A stretch of 64,000 nt of DNA from a virus, in the IMG/VR virus record IMGVR_UViG_3300009514_000006, positions 61,615 to 125,614 of that record; one strand, written 5' to 3'. Shown piece by piece: positions 17,363-24,923 of this stretch; the stretch's first letter is position 1; every line of letters starts with the position of its first letter. Made by a program: the position numbers and the translations under genes. The notes below the pieces were generated by a model. The model worked only from the letters and a program-made list of their open reading frames with translations. It made no database searches and had not been told where the DNA came from.

Positions 17363-18784
17363 TTAGCTAAGACGACCGATATTAACAAAACGGAGCCACT
17401 TCTTGTCGGCGAAAAGAATGGGCGTACCATACAGCAAGATCATCCAGCGGTATGCCGGAGCCAGAATGGCCAGATCCATACGCAACATAGGAAGAAGCTG
17501 TCGGAACGTAAGAACGCTCGGAGTCATTTCTCCCATGTAGGCGATGTCCGTGAACGGCAGCAAGAAGTTAACATCATCAGGAGTAGTCGTGCTACTAGGC
17601 GTGGCGTTAGCAGCAGGAACCTGAAGGATGAGGCTGTAATCAGCCGGGGTGGTGGAGGCCGCACCACTAGTGGCTTGCGGACGGGTACGGTAGACACGGA
17701 AATACTCAGCCTGAGTACCCGAAGCGGCATGGGTGATCGTAAGATCAACATGGTTGGTAATCGTAGCAACGGCTTGCTTGTTCGTGATGAATCGAGGAGC
17801 CGACTCACCAAAACGGTTGGCAGCAGTAACAGCATAGCCGTAATAATTGGTACCGGCCGGTACGCCCTTACCAAAGTCACCATCCGTACCAGACACACCC
17901 GACGCAATGGACGTAGGCTGCGCCGGCGCCGATCCAGACGTAGCAACGGCAGGGGGCGACGGAAGTTGCTTAAGGAAGACGTTCGGGTTAAGCTCCATCA
18001 CACCCGCTTGGGTCATAACCGAGTTAACCGACATTCCGACCATTCCGTTTTGCGGGGCCGGAAGGCTGATCCGCTCACGGGGATAGAAGGTCTTCACCAG
18101 GTCACTAGCAACCCGGGTACCCAACCAAAGGTCCGTAGGATAGGCAAATTGCTCGACAAGAAGGTTTGCACCCTCTTCGATGTCGGCTTCTTGCATCGGC
18201 TGACCTTCAAGGTCAATGAACGAGGTGGCGTCAATAAGACTGTCAAGACCGTCCCATTGCTCCGCTTCGCCATCTACGGCCAAGGACGAGTCGCCCTTGA
18301 ACAAACTGTTTTCCATCTTCTCAAGCAGCCAGAGGATACCGTTCTGGTTTTCCAGAGCGATAACATCACCATGAGCAGGATGGACCACAGTCATCGGGTG
18401 CGTCACTTCACGGGTGACACCGATGTACTTAACAAGCGAGGTACGACGAGCGTACGTCGAGTCTTGCGTGGGGGGTAGTTCGCCTTCACGAACAAACCCG
18501 CCGGAGCTGCTACCATAGTCCACCAACTGGTTGTACTCCTCAACCGTGCTATAAGCAGGGCTCTTAGGAATCTTCTTCCAGAATTTGATGTGGTGAGCTG
18601 TGTGGGTGACGACCTTCAATGAGCCTTCAAGAGACTCAACCCGAAGGGCCGAACCACCCGTTTGACCAGTCAATTGATAACCAGCTTCAAGAGCTTTCTG
18701 CAGATCCTGCAGGTTAGCGGACGAATCTACTCCGAAACCGCTAACGGGCTGCTGGCTGTAATTATTGAGACTAACACCAGACAT
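17363..18784 (-). CDS. Major capsid protein candidate with inserted Ig/Fn3-like domain
   Basis: A 473-residue protein following the prohead protease and scaffold genes, the usual place of the major capsid protein. Residues 1-280 and 415-473 read as an HK97-fold-type coat protein, with 'KFWKKIPKSPAYSTVEEYN', 'GGFVREGELP' and a C-terminal 'APAYRWMILLYGTPILFADK'. In between, at about residues 285-415, lies a Ser/Thr/Ala/Pro-rich beta domain ('GTNYYGYAVTAANRFGES', 'EYFRVYRTR') of fibronectin III or Ig type, which would project from the capsid surface. Codons are GC-biased compared with neighbours, as expected for the most abundant virion protein. A strong terminator follows. Confidence 0.85.
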   Translation of the reverse strand: MSGVSLNNYSQQPVSGFGVDSSANLQDLQKALEAGYQLTGQTGGSALRVESLEGSLKVVTHTAHHIKFWKKIPKSPAYSTVEEYNQLVDYGSSSGGFVREGELPPTQDSTYARRTSLVKYIGVTREVTHPMTVVHPAHGDVIALENQNGILWLLEKMENSLFKGDSSLAVDGEAEQWDGLDSLIDATSFIDLEGQPMQEADIEEGANLLVEQFAYPTDLWLGTRVASDLVKTFYPRERISLPAPQNGMVGMSVNSVMTQAGVMELNPNVFLKQLPSPPAVATSGSAPAQPTSIASGVSGTDGDFGKGVPAGTNYYGYAVTAANRFGESAPRFITNKQAVATITNHVDLTITHAASGTQAEYFRVYRTRPQATSGAASTTPADYSLILQVPAANATPSSTTTPDDVNFLLPFTDIAYMGEMTPSVLTFRQLLPMLRMDLAILAPAYRWMILLYGTPILFADKKWLRFVNIGRLS

Positions 18785-18806
18785 AGGTTATTATTCCTTT
18801 CCCGAA

Positions 18807-19835
18807 TTAGCGGTTGTTGCCGCTTGCGAAGTTAAGAACCTTCTGTTGCACTTCAGGCAGCAGTTGGCCACTGGTTTCATACTTGATAACATCAAGACTT
18901 CCAAGCTGTCCCTTATGGACCATGTCAGTCATAATGTCGGTGATCTGAGCCTTGGTCAGGTCCATGTCCAAGCCGCCCGGGCCGCTGAAGTTTTTCTTCA
19001 GGACCTGAACATCTTGGCCGCCCTGCACCGAACGAAGCTGCGACTTGGGAGCACCAACGGGCTCTTGCGCCTTAGCAATCGCGAGGTCAGTGGTACCCGA
19101 GACATGCTCGCCAATACCCACAACAGCCTCAACAAGAGCCTTATTAAGCTCCTCGTTCTGGCTGTGGGCCTTAGCAAGGTTACCCTCAAGGGTATTCACT
19201 CGATGCTCAAGAGTGGCAACAACATTGGCCAGACTTTTGCCAATTCGAGCTTCGACGCCGCTAATAGCTTCGCCGAAAGCGCGAGTAAACTCAGCAAGGA
19301 AAGGAGAAATCTCAAGACCCTTCTGGAGTTCAGGAGAGTTAAAGGACTTCTTAGCGTCGCCCTCAACCTCGTCGTCCTTACCGCCAGCGTGGCTGTCCAC
19401 CACACTACCAGCATCGTCATCCTCACCAGGAGTCCCAGCAGGACCCGGTTTGGCTTTGCCCTTGGCAATACCTTGGAAGCTGTTCGCGACAGCCCAATTC
19501 TCTGCCTTGGTCAACGACTCACCCTTAGCGAGTTTGCTACCGATCAACGGAAGCGGATTGGCTCCCTTGGCGATTGCTACTTCCGCAGGAGACAAGGCTT
19601 GGCTCTTAGCCACCTTATCCGCCAAGCTAGCGCGAACGCTCTTGTAGCTCATGCCATTATAGTCAGTACCGTTATCATCGATACCGTTGTCCCACTCATT
19701 CTGGTCCGTCTCAGACGAACCCCAGCCTGCTTCGCCTACTGACGAATCGCTGGGAGTGTGGTACAACTGCCCCTTTGCCATCGTTTCTAGGCGCTCCAGG
19801 CTTTTCTGGAATTCGCCCTTGTTAATATTCGCCAT
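18807..19835 (-). CDS. Head scaffold-like protein
   Basis: A 342-residue protein between the protease and capsid genes, where scaffolds usually lie. The N-terminal half is polar and acidic with low-complexity linkers (GEDDDAGSVVDSH). Residues about 170-260 form long amphipathic helices suited to coiled coil. The C-terminus (QLLPEVQQKVLNFASG) is a short helix that could contact the coat protein. Ala/Lys-rich segments contain 'KSQALSPAEVAIAKGANPL', a pattern seen in other phage head proteins. Codon bias resembles the capsid gene. It would template capsid assembly and then be cut by the protease; I see no direct proof of cleavage sites. Confidence 0.65.
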   Translation of the reverse strand: MANINKGEFQKSLERLETMAKGQLYHTPSDSSVGEAGWGSSETDQNEWDNGIDDNGTDYNGMSYKSVRASLADKVAKSQALSPAEVAIAKGANPLPLIGSKLAKGESLTKAENWAVANSFQGIAKGKAKPGPAGTPGEDDDAGSVVDSHAGGKDDEVEGDAKKSFNSPELQKGLEISPFLAEFTRAFGEAISGVEARIGKSLANVVATLEHRVNTLEGNLAKAHSQNEELNKALVEAVVGIGEHVSGTTDLAIAKAQEPVGAPKSQLRSVQGGQDVQVLKKNFSGPGGLDMDLTKAQITDIMTDMVHKGQLGSLDVIKYETSGQLLPEVQQKVLNFASGNNR

Positions 19836-19851
19836 TAGGCACTCCTCTCAG

Positions 19852-20682
19852 TCATTTGTTTAGTTTTCTTTCTGTGAAAATTGCATCAACAACAAGCGAA
19901 GCCGTGGATCGACCCCACCCTTTGTCCAATTGTAGAGCCTTAATACACTCCTCCCGAGACAGCATTGCCTCTTGAGGAATATCATCAAGACTTTTAAAGG
20001 TAGTTACCTTAGCTCTTCCTTCCAAGGATTGAGGAACTAAAGACCTACCCATACCCCCAACAGAAAGAGCTTTCTCATGCTCTTCTCTCTCTTGTTTGGG
20101 TGTTTCCTTCTCTTCATGCTCGTGCATGTCGTCTTCACTGCCGCACTCACATGAAATAACTGCTTTATCCATAGAATCACACCATTCTTCAGCACAGAGA
20201 GATTTAACTATCTGTGTCCAGGTGCTGGTGTTAACCGGGGCTGCGGTAATAGCTACATCCTTGATCCAACACTTAAGGATGCTTTTTCCAGCTCGTCGCT
20301 TGACTTTCCCCTCAATGGAGAAACCAACTCGTCGTTTAGAGTCAGACTGATCGAGCGACTGTAGGTGCTCCCACCACTTATCGGAGATTTCCTTGCCTTT
20401 ATACAAAAACCCTTTAATCCAGAAGCCATCCTTGGTTATCTTAGCTTCTGTAGGTTCTCCGACTTTATTCTCTGGACCCTCTTTATGATCGTTATTGATA
20501 TAGCCATTTTTCAAGAAGTATTCAAAATCAATACCATCTTGAACAACCCGCTCCCCTTGTAGATCTAGGTCGGCAGTAGACGCAATACCTTCAATCCAGC
20601 GAGTGCCATCACCCGTTTTGTTGGCTTTGACAACAGTTGCTGGAAGGAAAAACTGGAAAGTGTCTTTATTAGGCTTACTCAT
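19852..20682 (-). CDS. Prohead serine protease
   Basis: A 276-residue caudovirus prohead protease (U35/S78-like). The N-terminal 165 residues carry the fold, with 'WIEGIASTADLDLQGERV', 'NNDHK' (His66) and 'RRVGFSIEGKV' (Ser122), the expected His and Ser catalytic pair. The C-terminal 110 residues are a charged tail with a Cys/His-containing stretch (CECGSEDDMHEHEE) that may be removed on maturation. It processes scaffold and coat proteins during head maturation. The ATG at 20682 has no recognisable ribosome site and lies 5 nt from the T-tract of a terminator-like hairpin, so expression may be attenuated. Confidence 0.9.
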   Translation of the reverse strand: MSKPNKDTFQFFLPATVVKANKTGDGTRWIEGIASTADLDLQGERVVQDGIDFEYFLKNGYINNDHKEGPENKVGEPTEAKITKDGFWIKGFLYKGKEISDKWWEHLQSLDQSDSKRRVGFSIEGKVKRRAGKSILKCWIKDVAITAAPVNTSTWTQIVKSLCAEEWCDSMDKAVISCECGSEDDMHEHEEKETPKQEREEHEKALSVGGMGRSLVPQSLEGRAKVTTFKSLDDIPQEAMLSREECIKALQLDKGWGRSTASLVVDAIFTERKLNK

Positions 20683-20686
20683 GACG

Positions 20687-20719
20687 AAAAAAGGGAGAGA
20701 CCGCCGAGGCAGCTCTCCC
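20687..20719 (-). terminator. Terminator/attenuator abutting the protease start codon
   Basis: Read on the minus strand, a 7-bp GGGAGAG stem (20719-20713 with 20699-20693) continues into an inner GC-rich stem. Six T residues (20692-20687) follow. It lies between a TTGACA promoter and the protease ATG. Confidence 0.85.
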
Positions 20720-20753
20720 TATATGGAGTCCTTTAGTATGTGCTAGCTCGATA

Positions 20754-20783
20754 ACTTTACTATGATAGTTTATGTAATGTCAA
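20754..20783 (-). promoter_or_regulatory. Promoter upstream of the protease attenuator
   Basis: On the minus strand, TTGACA (20783-20778) overlaps the end of the zinc-ribbon gene. An 18-bp spacer and TAAAGT (20759-20754) follow. Transcription would start near 20747 and meet the 20.7 kb hairpin after about 30 nt. Confidence 0.7.
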
Positions 20784-21001
20784 GTACTTTTTTTGCTATA
20801 TCCCTTGATAAACAAAGGAGGATTTGCATTGTCAAAATCTGCTCTAATAGGAACAGGTATCTCTTTGTTACAACCCTTACAAACAGCCCAAGATGTGCTG
20901 TTATCCTTCAGTATCAAGATCTTAGACCTAATCTTAAATCCATTGCCATCGGACTTAATGATTAGTTCTCCACACGAGCAGGTTAGGGTTGGTGCGTTCA
21001 T
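20780..21001 (-). CDS. Small zinc-ribbon protein
   Basis: A 73-residue protein with 'CSCGELIIKSDGNGFKI' near the N-terminus and 'CKGCNKEIPVPI' in the middle. This gives a four-Cys zinc ribbon (C-x-C...C-x2-C) in a fold resembling short phage Com-like or RNA-binding ribbons. The start overlaps the stop of the topoisomerase-like gene by 4 bp. Placed just before the protease promoter, it could act in regulation, but this is only a guess. Confidence 0.6.
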   Translation of the reverse strand: MNAPTLTCSCGELIIKSDGNGFKIRSKILILKDNSTSWAVCKGCNKEIPVPIRADFDNANPPLFIKGYSKKST

Positions 21002-21990
21002 ACGTAATTATGTAAAGGCGTTGTATGCAACCACTTACTAAAAACAGACTCACTAGGAGTCCTAGATGTTAGGTCAGAAGAAACTCTGGGGATGCTCATG
21101 AATGATCTATGGTCCATCAAAGGAGCACCAACATTACTCCTCATCTTTGCGTTTTCTTCTATGACCCGAATAACTACAGGGTCCACATACTGCTCCTGAA
21201 TAACGCTGAGGCAGAAATCAAGATCTTCAGAAGTATTCAAGTTGTACCCCAGCTCTGAAGCTACTTCAATTAGAGATTGTCGGTGAGCGTATCCTACATC
21301 CGCACCTCTATCTAGGAAGCCTTGCATAGAAGTAATGTAGGCATTGCTGGCGTGGTATGTTTGTAGACCCTCTAGAGGTATACCTAACTCTACCAGTAAA
21401 TTCGTGATAAGATGAGGACCAATCCTACGGGGCTCAAAGTAAGATAGATCGCTCTGACTATCTACCTTAGGCACAACAAATAAAGGTTCTTTTGGATCTC
21501 GGTTAGAGCACAGCATCCTTAGGGCCTGAGAGACTTCGGGGGAGCAGTGAATCCTCCTCTTACCTAGACGACAAATCTCTCGGGCACAAACAATATCTTT
21601 GATGCTCAGACCAGTAATCTCCCACAGACGAAATCTGCCCTGGTCCAGCAACATAAGAATCAAAGCAACAGACTTGTCCTTCATATGGGGAGATTTAAAC
21701 AGGGTGCTAACATAGGATCTAAAAGTAGGAAGACGAGAATCAACAAGAGCATTCTGCTGGTGTATTTTCCACCCACTTTGCCCCGCCATGTCCTCCTCTA
21801 GATAAGAGTATTCATGTGATCCATTAACAGGGTTAACCCACCTAGCGGCCCACAAATTTTTAGGGTCATTAGGGTGATAACCTTGGTTCCATTCAACAGG
21901 AGCACCTGGGTAGGGTGCCCGGGATAACCGGCGCCCATCTTCAGTTAGAAAAGGTGATTTTTCAGGTTCTTGCTTAGTATTGGAACCCAT
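20998..21990 (-). CDS. Topoisomerase IB/tyrosine-recombinase-like protein in the head cluster
   Basis: A 330-residue protein from the ATG at 21990 (AGAGGA upstream); an in-frame ATG at 22023 lacks a ribosome site. The N-terminal 100 residues match the topoisomerase IB pattern ('YHPNDPKNLWAARWVNP', 'HQQNALVDSRLPTFRSYV'). The catalytic half follows: 'LLDQGRFRLWEITGLSIKD' (Arg119/121), 'LQTYHASNAYIT' and 'QEQYVDPVVI' with the likely nucleophile Tyr268. In TopIB enzymes the third motif reads F-R-T-W-H-A; here Gln210 replaces the Arg, so activity is uncertain. A TopIB-like gene between portal and protease is unusual and suggests a packaged or structural role. Confidence 0.65.
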   Translation of the reverse strand: MGSNTKQEPEKSPFLTEDGRRLSRAPYPGAPVEWNQGYHPNDPKNLWAARWVNPVNGSHEYSYLEEDMAGQSGWKIHQQNALVDSRLPTFRSYVSTLFKSPHMKDKSVALILMLLDQGRFRLWEITGLSIKDIVCAREICRLGKRRIHCSPEVSQALRMLCSNRDPKEPLFVVPKVDSQSDLSYFEPRRIGPHLITNLLVELGIPLEGLQTYHASNAYITSMQGFLDRGADVGYAHRQSLIEVASELGYNLNTSEDLDFCLSVIQEQYVDPVVIRVIEENAKMRSNVGAPLMDHRSFMSIPRVSSDLTSRTPSESVFSKWLHTTPLHNYV

Positions 21991-22780
21991 CTTTTGAGTC
22001 CTCTTCTGCAAGACTAGCAACACCCTCAGGACCTGCTTGCGGATCTGAGTGATCTAGTAGATCTGGATCTTCGAATGTTGCAGACTGCATAGTCATAGGA
22101 GACATCTGCTCAAACAAGTCTAGTTGATCTTCTAAAAAGCCTTTGACCTCTGCGCGGATATGGTTTTCAGTGACAGGAAAGTACTGATAGCCATCTCCCC
22201 ATATTTCAGCAGCCAAAGGCATCAGCTGAGCTTCGTCAACAGAATCAATGAGCATGAGAGCTTGGTTTACAAACATTGGGTCATTTACATTCATCACAAG
22301 AGCCGGAGGAGCTGCTTCCTGCTCTGTCTCTACTGGCGCCTCCTCGTCTCCGAATGCCTTCTTCACAAACTTATTTTTGAAATCATCTATGGAATACTCT
22401 TTCATAGATCCAAAAAATTTAGGTGTGTTGAAGTGCATAAGATAAGCCGCTTTGGCCTCCCTAGCCGTACAAAACCCAATCATAACTTTCTGTTCATCCA
22501 GCTTTTTAAATTCAGGTTTCTTTAGTTGATCTACAACAAAGACTTTCGGGGAGTCATCATGGGGACCCACAAACACATCAAGCTGATCTCCGTCCCAACC
22601 CTTATCTTTCATACCACAAAAATATCCATAAGGATAATGCATCTTTGTGGTACCTTTCTCACCCGTTGCTTCGTCGGTCCAATGACGAACTTGACCCTTA
22701 TCTGTCTCAATAGAGATCTCTAGATCCTGAAACTCAATTTTTCGAGCTAGCTTTCTAGCTTTTTCAGTGACCTTGAACAT
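21974..22780 (-). CDS. Inorganic-pyrophosphatase-like domain protein
   Basis: A 268-residue protein. Residues 20-140 match the inorganic-pyrophosphatase-like domain found in phage polyvalent proteins. The motifs are 'HYPYGYFCGM', 'DGDQLDVFVGP' (Asp63, Asp65, Asp68 as metal ligands), 'VFVVDQ', 'DEQKVMIGF' and 'AYLMHF'. The remaining 130 residues are acidic and helical with no known domain. In phages such domains are thought to be injected or to act on pyrophosphate during replication. Here the gene lies in the head module, which agrees with packaging in the virion. It overlaps the topoisomerase-like gene by 17 bp. Confidence 0.72.
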   Translation of the reverse strand: MFKVTEKARKLARKIEFQDLEISIETDKGQVRHWTDEATGEKGTTKMHYPYGYFCGMKDKGWDGDQLDVFVGPHDDSPKVFVVDQLKKPEFKKLDEQKVMIGFCTAREAKAAYLMHFNTPKFFGSMKEYSIDDFKNKFVKKAFGDEEAPVETEQEAAPPALVMNVNDPMFVNQALMLIDSVDEAQLMPLAAEIWGDGYQYFPVTENHIRAEVKGFLEDQLDLFEQMSPMTMQSATFEDPDLLDHSDPQAGPEGVASLAEEDSKDGFQY

Positions 22781-22781
22781 C

Positions 22782-24314
22782 CTAGTACTGTTTCATCGCC
22801 TCAATGGCCTTCTGCTGGGCTTCATACAGCTGCCTCTGATAAGAATCACTACCGGGACCTTGCCCGTATACTCCAGGCGCCTCTGGATTATCCTCTGCTC
22901 CCTCGCCTACCGCGATAGTAGTAGACGCTGCGCCGTCTGGGGGAGAAAACGTTCCGTCAGTATTATGGTTAGGATTACCGCCTAAATGTCCCGGAACTCC
23001 CGACATACGATTCCTGGGCATCTCACCCTCAGATATGTCAGCTATCGAGTCAAAGGCCCCTGCATGAGTTGGTGGTGTTCGTAGCTCCTTGGTTCCATTA
23101 GCATTAAGCTCTTGTCCAGCACTTCCCGAATCAATAAGGTCCATCAGGTCCTGCAGCTGTGCGCGGATGGCTCCTAAATCTAAGCCACTATCCATAGGGC
23201 TACCCGAGTCTCCTGTCGGAGCTGTTTCTAGGGAGTCATCGTAGGCAAAATCTTCTTCACCACCAAGAGAGCCCTCGTCTTCTGGGAGCATACTCTCCAT
23301 AGAAAAATCATCATCATATGCCGCATCATCATAATCATCGCCGCCAAAGGATTCTGCGTCCTGAGGTCTTTCGTTGACATTAGTCATGGGACCCACCGGG
23401 CCACCAGTGGCCGTATGCTTCATACCAGGAGCGGGGCCGCTACCACTAGCGGCCATCAACGGTTTATTCTGCTCCGGGGAAACATCTGGTTGCGACAGAA
23501 GATTATCAAATGATCCATTATTTCTGTCATCCATACTGTTCATAGACTCAACAAAGCGATCAGAAGGACTCAGTGAATCCTTCCTGCGGTCTTCATGTGC
23601 GTCAGCATTATTCATGAACCGCATAGTGTCTTCAGGGGTCTCAGCCTCATCACTCAACAATCTGTTGAGCATCTCTGCTTCTTCATGATCCTCAGGAGAG
23701 AAGTCTTCGTGACCAGAGAAATAAGGATCATCAAAGATATCTAATCCATGAGTTGTATGCCCCATTACATCTGCTTTAGTGTCATTTTGGAGCTGTGGAG
23801 CGATAGCCTTAGGAGCACCTGGAAGCTGCGCAGGGACACTTGGGGCTGCTTTTTTTACCGATCTCTTAGCTCCTCCTTTGCCAGACCTTTCCCCTGGCGA
23901 GGGCAGGCGACGGACATGTCTACCCCCCTCTCGTAGCTCCAAAAGAGATTCCAATTTCTCGTGAGCACGAAGTTTATGCTCGCGTTCAGTTTTAGCCTTA
24001 TCCTCTTCTGCGGTTGACTGGGATCCTACATCTTCAGACGCAGCAAACTTACCAGAATGAGGGTCCCGCTTGCGCTGAAATTGTGGGCCAGAAGCAGTAT
24101 ATTTCACTGGTACTCTGATGGCTTTGTTCAAGTATAGAGAAGGCCCATGCTCAACAATAACAGGAGGTGTGATAACATTGTTACCTCGTGTCGGAGGAGT
24201 ACCACACCTGGCCGCCTCTATAGACTTCTCAATATAGGACGGTTTTCGTTCTTGGGGAATCACTACATTAGGAGTAACCCAATTAAGACGTTTGATACTT
24301 CCGTGGTCCGACAT
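22782..24314 (-). CDS. Acidic, largely disordered head-module protein
   Basis: A 510-residue protein. The first 90 residues are basic and may bind neighbours (VTPNVVIPQERKPSYIEKSI, YLNKAIRVPVKYTASGP, then PHSGKF). The rest is highly acidic and rich in Asp, Glu, Gly, Pro and Ser, with little predicted structure. Such proteins occur between portal and protease in large phages and may be internal head or scaffold-linked proteins. No domain is recognised. The last stretch (NPEAPGVYGQGPGSDS) is Pro/Gly-rich and is followed by a short helix. Confidence 0.6.
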   Translation of the reverse strand: MSDHGSIKRLNWVTPNVVIPQERKPSYIEKSIEAARCGTPPTRGNNVITPPVIVEHGPSLYLNKAIRVPVKYTASGPQFQRKRDPHSGKFAASEDVGSQSTAEEDKAKTEREHKLRAHEKLESLLELREGGRHVRRLPSPGERSGKGGAKRSVKKAAPSVPAQLPGAPKAIAPQLQNDTKADVMGHTTHGLDIFDDPYFSGHEDFSPEDHEEAEMLNRLLSDEAETPEDTMRFMNNADAHEDRRKDSLSPSDRFVESMNSMDDRNNGSFDNLLSQPDVSPEQNKPLMAASGSGPAPGMKHTATGGPVGPMTNVNERPQDAESFGGDDYDDAAYDDDFSMESMLPEDEGSLGGEEDFAYDDSLETAPTGDSGSPMDSGLDLGAIRAQLQDLMDLIDSGSAGQELNANGTKELRTPPTHAGAFDSIADISEGEMPRNRMSGVPGHLGGNPNHNTDGTFSPPDGAASTTIAVGEGAEDNPEAPGVYGQGPGSDSYQRQLYEAQQKAIEAMKQY

Positions 24315-24322
24315 AGAGTCTC

Positions 24323-24796
24323 CTACTTGCCGCTTAGTGTACGGCTTTGTCCAGGAACAAAAACACCACCACTACCGGCATTATATGCAACTTCTTCCGC
24401 TAAATGTGCCATAACTAGCTGCTTTAACTTAGACTTCTCAGTACGAGACAGCTGGGTACGGATCTCCGCCATCATTGGTTCCATTTTACGAAACTTAAGA
24501 GGGAACACAACAGTAAGCAAAGCCTCCTCCATCGGAGTCAAAAAACCATTGTACTCGGCCTTGTGGATAGCATCAATAATGGCATTAGAAGCCCAAACAT
24601 AATCTAGCTCACCGTTGGGATAACGCCGCATAGTACTCATCATATGGGTACTCGGTCTGTCCTCAAGGTTATGGTATTTGCTCTCGTGTTGTTCGTGCGG
24701 AGCAAACGACTCGTAGCTAGGATTAGTCTCTTTAGCTTTTACGATATTCGGATTCTGCATATGCAGAGGAACTCTTGGTGTGCTGTTACTGCTCAT
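24323..24796 (-). CDS. Head-module protein of unknown function (157 aa)
   Basis: A 157-residue protein with a polar N-terminus and helical C-terminal two-thirds (AIIDAIHKAEYNGFLTPMEE, AEIRTQLSRTEKSKLKQLVM). The start ATG overlaps the TGA of a short upstream frame (24793-24918), suggesting translational coupling. GAGAGGAAAAA gives a ribosome site. No homologue is recognised. Its position between the portal-side and pyrophosphatase-like genes suggests a role in the head. Confidence 0.6.
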   Translation of the reverse strand: MSSNSTPRVPLHMQNPNIVKAKETNPSYESFAPHEQHESKYHNLEDRPSTHMMSTMRRYPNGELDYVWASNAIIDAIHKAEYNGFLTPMEEALLTVVFPLKFRKMEPMMAEIRTQLSRTEKSKLKQLVMAHLAEEVAYNAGSGGVFVPGQSRTLSGK

Positions 24797-24918
24797 TTTT
24801 TCCTCTCGATATTAATGTATAGAGGTTGACTCTTTTTGATTGAAGAGTCCTTTACCAACAAGGGAACCTTGTTTGGTACCGAAATCCACAAAGGAATTGA
24901 TTTTTCTATCTTACCCAT
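24793..24918 (-). CDS. Short ORF (41 aa) filling the gap before 24796
   Basis: An ATG at 24918, preceded by GGGTGA, opens a 41-codon frame. Its TGA overlaps the next ATG as ATGA. The peptide starts MGKIEKSIPLWISVP and is basic (PLYINIERKK at the end). The coupling and exact fit to the gap are the main support. The same DNA holds two small hairpins, so a regulatory leader is an alternative. Confidence 0.45.
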   Translation of the reverse strand: MGKIEKSIPLWISVPNKVPLLVKDSSIKKSQPLYINIERKK

Positions 24919-24923
24919 ATAGG

